DNA from: Thiobacillus sp.
Lineage (GTDB): Bacteria; Pseudomonadota; Gammaproteobacteria; Burkholderiales; Thiobacillaceae
Reading direction: 5' to 3'
Assembly: GCA_020217265.1 (NCBI GenBank)
Contig: JAIWOS010000013.1
Coordinates: 1-10,000, forward strand
DNA length: 10,000 nt
Positions 7,015-10,000 of this stretch are shown one piece after another. The position numbers and the translations under genes were made by a program. Position 1 is the stretch's first letter. Every line of letters starts with the position of its first letter. A model generated the notes under the pieces. It saw only the letters and a program-made list of their open reading frames with translations, had not been told where the DNA came from and did not search any database.

Positions 7015-9891
7015 TCAGTTCTTTTCGTGGCTGCGCGCGTCGTAGCGCAGCACGCTGGGACGCTCGTAACGCTCGTCGCCGGGATAGGGCTTGAGCGTGT
7101 CGAACTGCGGCCAGGAGCCCGTCTCGCCCGGCGCGGCCTTCCATATCTTGACGCGCAGGTCGAACCACGCGGCCTGGCCGGTGACCGGATCGGAGTTGGT
7201 GACCCGGCGCTCGCCCGATTTTTCCGGCAAGAGCTCGGAAATCAGGTGATTGAGCAAAAAGCCCTTGGTCGCTTCCGAGGCGTCGGGCTTCAGGCCCCAG
7301 GCGCCCTTCTGCTTGCCGATGGCGTTCCAGGTCCACACCGTGTCTTCCTGCGTGCCTTCCATGGTCTTCACCTGGCAGCGGATCTTGCCGTTGTGCGATT
7401 CGACCCACACCCAATCGAAGTCCTGGATGCCCATTTCGGCGGCGCGGCGCGCGTTCATGTAGAGGAAATTCTGCGCCATGATCTGGCGCAGCCAGACGTT
7501 CTGCGAATCCCACGAGTGGTACATGAACATCGGCCGCTGGGTGAGCGCGAAGAACGGGTATTCGTTGGCGTCGGTGCGCTGCTGTTCGAGCGGCTCGTAC
7601 CACATCGGCAGCGGGTCGAAATATTTCACCAGCCGCTCGCGGTCGACCTGGTTGTTCGGCTGCGGACCATCGTACAGGCCCTGCCCCGCCAGGCGGAATT
7701 TCTGCAGCGGCTCGGAATAGAACTGCATGATGATGGGCTCGACCTTGCCGACGAAGCCGGCGTCCGCCGCAACCTCAAGGTAATCCCGGTTGGCGTAGCG
7801 GATGTATTTCTGGTTGTCGGGCCAGTGGTGCGCGAAGAAGCTCTCGTTCTCGATGTAGGCTTCCCACTGCTTCGGATTCGGCTCGCCCTTCAGCGACTTG
7901 GTGCCGTCCTTGCCGCGGTAGCCTGCGAGGAAGCCGATGCCGGGCGAACGTTCATAGTTGACGATGAAATCGGGGTAGTCCTTGAACTTGCGGCTGCCGT
8001 CGGGATTGGTGAAGGCCGGGAATTTCAGCCGCGACGCGAGCTCGACCATCACTTCCTGCCACGGCCGCACGTCGCGGTCGGGCTTGACCAGCGGATAGCG
8101 GATCGCGTCGGCAGCAGCGTCCGGTTCCGAAATCGGGCGGTCGAGCAGCGAGATCGTGTCGTGACGCTCCAGGTAGGTCGTGTCGGGCAGGATCAGGTCG
8201 GCGAAGTTGGTCATCTCCGAATGGAAGGCATCGATGACGACCAGGAAGGGAATCTTGTATTCGCCGAAGTTTTCCGCGTCCTTGGCGCGCAGCATGTCCT
8301 GCACGTTCTTGGTGTTCATGGTCGAGTTCCACGCCATGTTGGCCATGAACAGGATCAGCGTGTCGATCGCGTAGGGATCGTGGTTGGTGGCGTTGGTGAT
8401 GACCATGTGCATCATGCCGTGCGAGGCGATCGGCACTTCCCACGAATACGCCTTGTCGATGCGCAGCGGATTGCCGAACTCGTCGACCACCAGATCCTCG
8501 GGCCTGGTCGGGAAACCCAGCGGCGGGCGGGAGAGCGGCGTGTTCGGCGCGTTGATGATGTCGATGTTGTTTTCCGGCAGCTGGTGCGGCGGAATCGGCT
8601 TCGGATACGGCGCGCGCGCGCGGAAGTTGCCGGGGCCGTCGAGCGCGCCCAGCAACATCTGGATGAAGTGCACTGCGCGGCAGGCGTGGAAACCGTTGGA
8701 GTGCGCGGAGATGCCGCGCATGGCGTACATGGCGACCGGGCGTCCCACCACCTTGTCGTGCTTCCTGCCCCACACGTCGGTCCATTCGATCGGTAGTTCG
8801 ACCGCTTCCTTGAACGCCACATGCGCCATTTCCAGCGCGATGCGCTCGATCGTCTCGGCGGGCAGGCCGACTTCGAGCGCGACGTTTTCCGGCGCATAAC
8901 GTGCATCCAGATAGCGCTCGGCGAGCAGCGAGAACACCGTCTTCACCCGGCGGCCGTCGGGCGCCACGTATTCGCCGAACAGCGCGGGCGCGATGTCGCC
9001 ATCGACGCCATTCTTGAACACTTCCTTCTCGATGTCCCAGATCAGCGGATTGCCGGCCTCGTCGCGCAGGAACAGGCCGTCGCCCTTCTGCCCCGGCGTC
9101 TGCACCACCAGCCACGAGGCGTTGGTGTATTTCACCAGGAAGTCGTAATCGAACTGCTCGTGCTTCAGCAGCACGTGCACCATGGCCATGGCGAGCAGGC
9201 CGTCCATGCCCGGCTTGATCGGCAGCCATTCGTCGGCGATCGCCGAATAGCCGGTGCGCACCGGGTTGACGGTGACGAACTTGCCGCCGCGGCGCTTGAG
9301 TTTTTCCAGGCCGATCTTGATCGGGTTGGACGAGTGGTCCTCGGCCACGCCCCACATGATGAAGTACTTGGCGAAATCCCAGTCGGGCGCGCCGAATTCC
9401 CAGAACGAGAAGCCGATGGTGTAGAGCCCGGCCGCCGCCATGTTCACCGAGCAGAAACCGCCGTGCGCCGCCCAGTTGGGCGTGCCGAACTGCTGCGCCC
9501 ACAGGCCGGTCAGCGCCTGCATCTGGTCGCGCCCGGTGAAGTAGGCGAGCTTGGAGGGATCGGTCGCGCGGATTTCCTCCAGACGCTCGGTCAGCACGTC
9601 GAGCGCCTGCTCCCAGGAAATCGGCTCGTAAATGCCTTCGCCGCGCTCGGTGCCGGGTTTCCTCATCAAGGGCTGGGTGAGCTTGGCGGTCGAGTACTGT
9701 TTCATGATGCCCGCCGAGCCCTTGGCGCACAGCACGCCCTGGTTGGTCGGGTGGTTGCGGTTGCCCTGGATGAAACGCACCTTGTTGTCTTCCAGCGTGA
9801 CCTTGATGCCACAGCGGCAGGCGCACATGTAGCAGGTGGTGTACTTGATCTCCTGCCGGTCGTGGTTCTCGAGTTTGATTTTGGCGTTCAT
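7015..9891 (-). CDS. soeA: Molybdopterin subunit of cytoplasmic sulfite dehydrogenase (quinone-linked)
   Basis: A 958-residue member of the DMSO reductase family, expected to carry Mo-bisPGD and to oxidise sulfite to sulfate in the cytoplasm. An N-terminal [4Fe-4S] site is visible as C20-x2-C23-x3-C27 and C55 (VLCAKGSAG). C147 in GGFCSVNM is the likely molybdenum ligand, by position compared with PsrA/PhsA-type enzymes. WGVAEDHSSNPIKIG and the DEWLPIKPGMDGLLAMAM stretch belong to the molybdopterin core. The dinucleotide-binding domain begins near residue 775 (YPFFALTQRPMFMYHSWDSQ) and includes VWVESHNGKIRCQV. The N terminus has no twin-arginine signal, unlike periplasmic PsrA, PhsA or TtrA; this supports SoeA. 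The ATG at 9889-9891 with AGGAAA (9895-9900) is chosen. A GTG at 9957 would add 22 residues with no family look. Polysulfide or thiosulfate reductase-like activity cannot be excluded from the sequence alone. Confidence 0.88.
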   Translation of the reverse strand: MNAKIKLENHDRQEIKYTTCYMCACRCGIKVTLEDNKVRFIQGNRNHPTNQGVLCAKGSAGIMKQYSTAKLTQPLMRKPGTERGEGIYEPISWEQALDVLTERLEEIRATDPSKLAYFTGRDQMQALTGLWAQQFGTPNWAAHGGFCSVNMAAAGLYTIGFSFWEFGAPDWDFAKYFIMWGVAEDHSSNPIKIGLEKLKRRGGKFVTVNPVRTGYSAIADEWLPIKPGMDGLLAMAMVHVLLKHEQFDYDFLVKYTNASWLVVQTPGQKGDGLFLRDEAGNPLIWDIEKEVFKNGVDGDIAPALFGEYVAPDGRRVKTVFSLLAERYLDARYAPENVALEVGLPAETIERIALEMAHVAFKEAVELPIEWTDVWGRKHDKVVGRPVAMYAMRGISAHSNGFHACRAVHFIQMLLGALDGPGNFRARAPYPKPIPPHQLPENNIDIINAPNTPLSRPPLGFPTRPEDLVVDEFGNPLRIDKAYSWEVPIASHGMMHMVITNATNHDPYAIDTLILFMANMAWNSTMNTKNVQDMLRAKDAENFGEYKIPFLVVIDAFHSEMTNFADLILPDTTYLERHDTISLLDRPISEPDAAADAIRYPLVKPDRDVRPWQEVMVELASRLKFPAFTNPDGSRKFKDYPDFIVNYERSPGIGFLAGYRGKDGTKSLKGEPNPKQWEAYIENESFFAHHWPDNQKYIRYANRDYLEVAADAGFVGKVEPIIMQFYSEPLQKFRLAGQGLYDGPQPNNQVDRERLVKYFDPLPMWYEPLEQQRTDANEYPFFALTQRPMFMYHSWDSQNVWLRQIMAQNFLYMNARRAAEMGIQDFDWVWVESHNGKIRCQVKTMEGTQEDTVWTWNAIGKQKGAWGLKPDASEATKGFLLNHLISELLPEKSGERRVTNSDPVTGQAAWFDLRVKIWKAAPGETGSWPQFDTLKPYPGDERYERPSVLRYDARSHEKN

Positions 9892-10000
9892 GCGTTTCCT
9901 GGATTCAAAATCGTCCCGCGCGGCTTCATGCGAAGCTGCGACGCTCCTCCCTGACACTTGCTATGGGGTACCACGGATGCAGCACCAGCGCCTCAGCACC
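9892..10000 (-). promoter_or_regulatory. Leader of the soeABC operon and possible tail of an upstream gene
   Basis: The stretch holds the soeA ribosome binding site (9895-9900). A small hairpin, GCTTC (9923-9927) and GAAGC (9932-9936) with a 4-base loop, extends after one mismatch by 3 more pairs on each side. It has no U tract, so it is not a standard terminator. No convincing sigma-70 promoter is visible, and the promoter may lie outside the window. One minus-strand frame is open from the right edge to a TGA at 9926-9928 (24 residues, including LVLHPWYPIAS). It could be the end of an upstream same-strand gene but is too short to identify. Confidence 0.3.

Noticed and set aside
6997..8796. 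A 599-codon open frame on the + strand opposite soeA
   Set aside because: It is antisense to a well-supported molybdoenzyme gene. Its product is rich in Arg, Val, His and Asp without recognisable motifs, as expected from the mirror of GC-biased codons.
7952..9826. A 624-codon minus-strand frame inside soeA
   Set aside because: Out-of-frame reading of soeA with a low-complexity Arg/Ala/Gly-rich product. The soeA frame carries all the family motifs.
8821..9954. A 377-codon open frame on the + strand opposite the 5' part of soeA
   Set aside because: Same type of antisense shadow: no family motif, and a composition that follows from the soeA codons.
9892..9957. GTG start at 9957 for soeA
   Set aside because: It adds 22 residues without family resemblance. 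The ATG at 9891 has AGGAAA at a proper distance.

Overview
The window looks like chromosomal DNA from a GC-rich, sulfur-oxidising proteobacterium. A Thiobacillus-like or related betaproteobacterium is the best guess, based on the gene set and strongly GC-biased third codon positions; this is inference, since no rRNA or other taxonomic marker is present. I see no rRNA, tRNA, CRISPR array, transposase, integrase or phage gene.

Layout. (1) The left edge carries the 3' five-sixths of valS (valyl-tRNA synthetase) on the + strand, ending at 2414. (2) A hairpin with A-rich and T-rich flanks (about 2426-2453) lies between valS and a convergent gene and can act as a terminator in both directions. (3) A minus-strand gene (2472-3755) encodes an outer-membrane FadL/OmpP1-family porin with a clear signal peptide. 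It is visibly less GC-biased than its neighbours and has its own leader. (4) A minus-strand sulfur-carrier cluster runs from 5230 down to 3966: a single-domain rhodanese, TusA and a DsrE2-type protein. (5) A minus-strand operon runs from 9891 down to 5328: the molybdopterin subunit, the 4x[4Fe-4S] subunit and the membrane anchor of a sulfite-oxidising complex of the SoeABC type. The last 109 bases are the leader of this operon and perhaps the tail of an upstream gene.

How the genes fit together. Rhodanese, TusA and DsrE2 are known sulfur-transfer proteins. They pass sulfane sulfur as persulfide in the cytoplasm, in sulfur oxidisers usually towards the Dsr or sHdr machinery, which releases sulfite. 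SoeABC then oxidises sulfite to sulfate on the cytoplasmic side and feeds electrons into the quinone pool. SoeA has no Tat signal here, which supports a cytoplasmic orientation. The window therefore holds a sulfur-relay module directly beside a sulfite-oxidation module, without the enzyme that links them.

Regulatory structure is the least ordinary part. A likely intrinsic terminator ends soeABC and overlaps the predicted promoter of the rhodanese gene. The -10 of that promoter overlaps a perfect 7+7 AT-rich inverted repeat that looks like a repressor operator. A second strong hairpin followed by an A/U tract sits between tusA and dsrE2, so dsrE2 is probably expressed at a different level from rhodanese and TusA. 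All terminator and promoter calls were made by eye.
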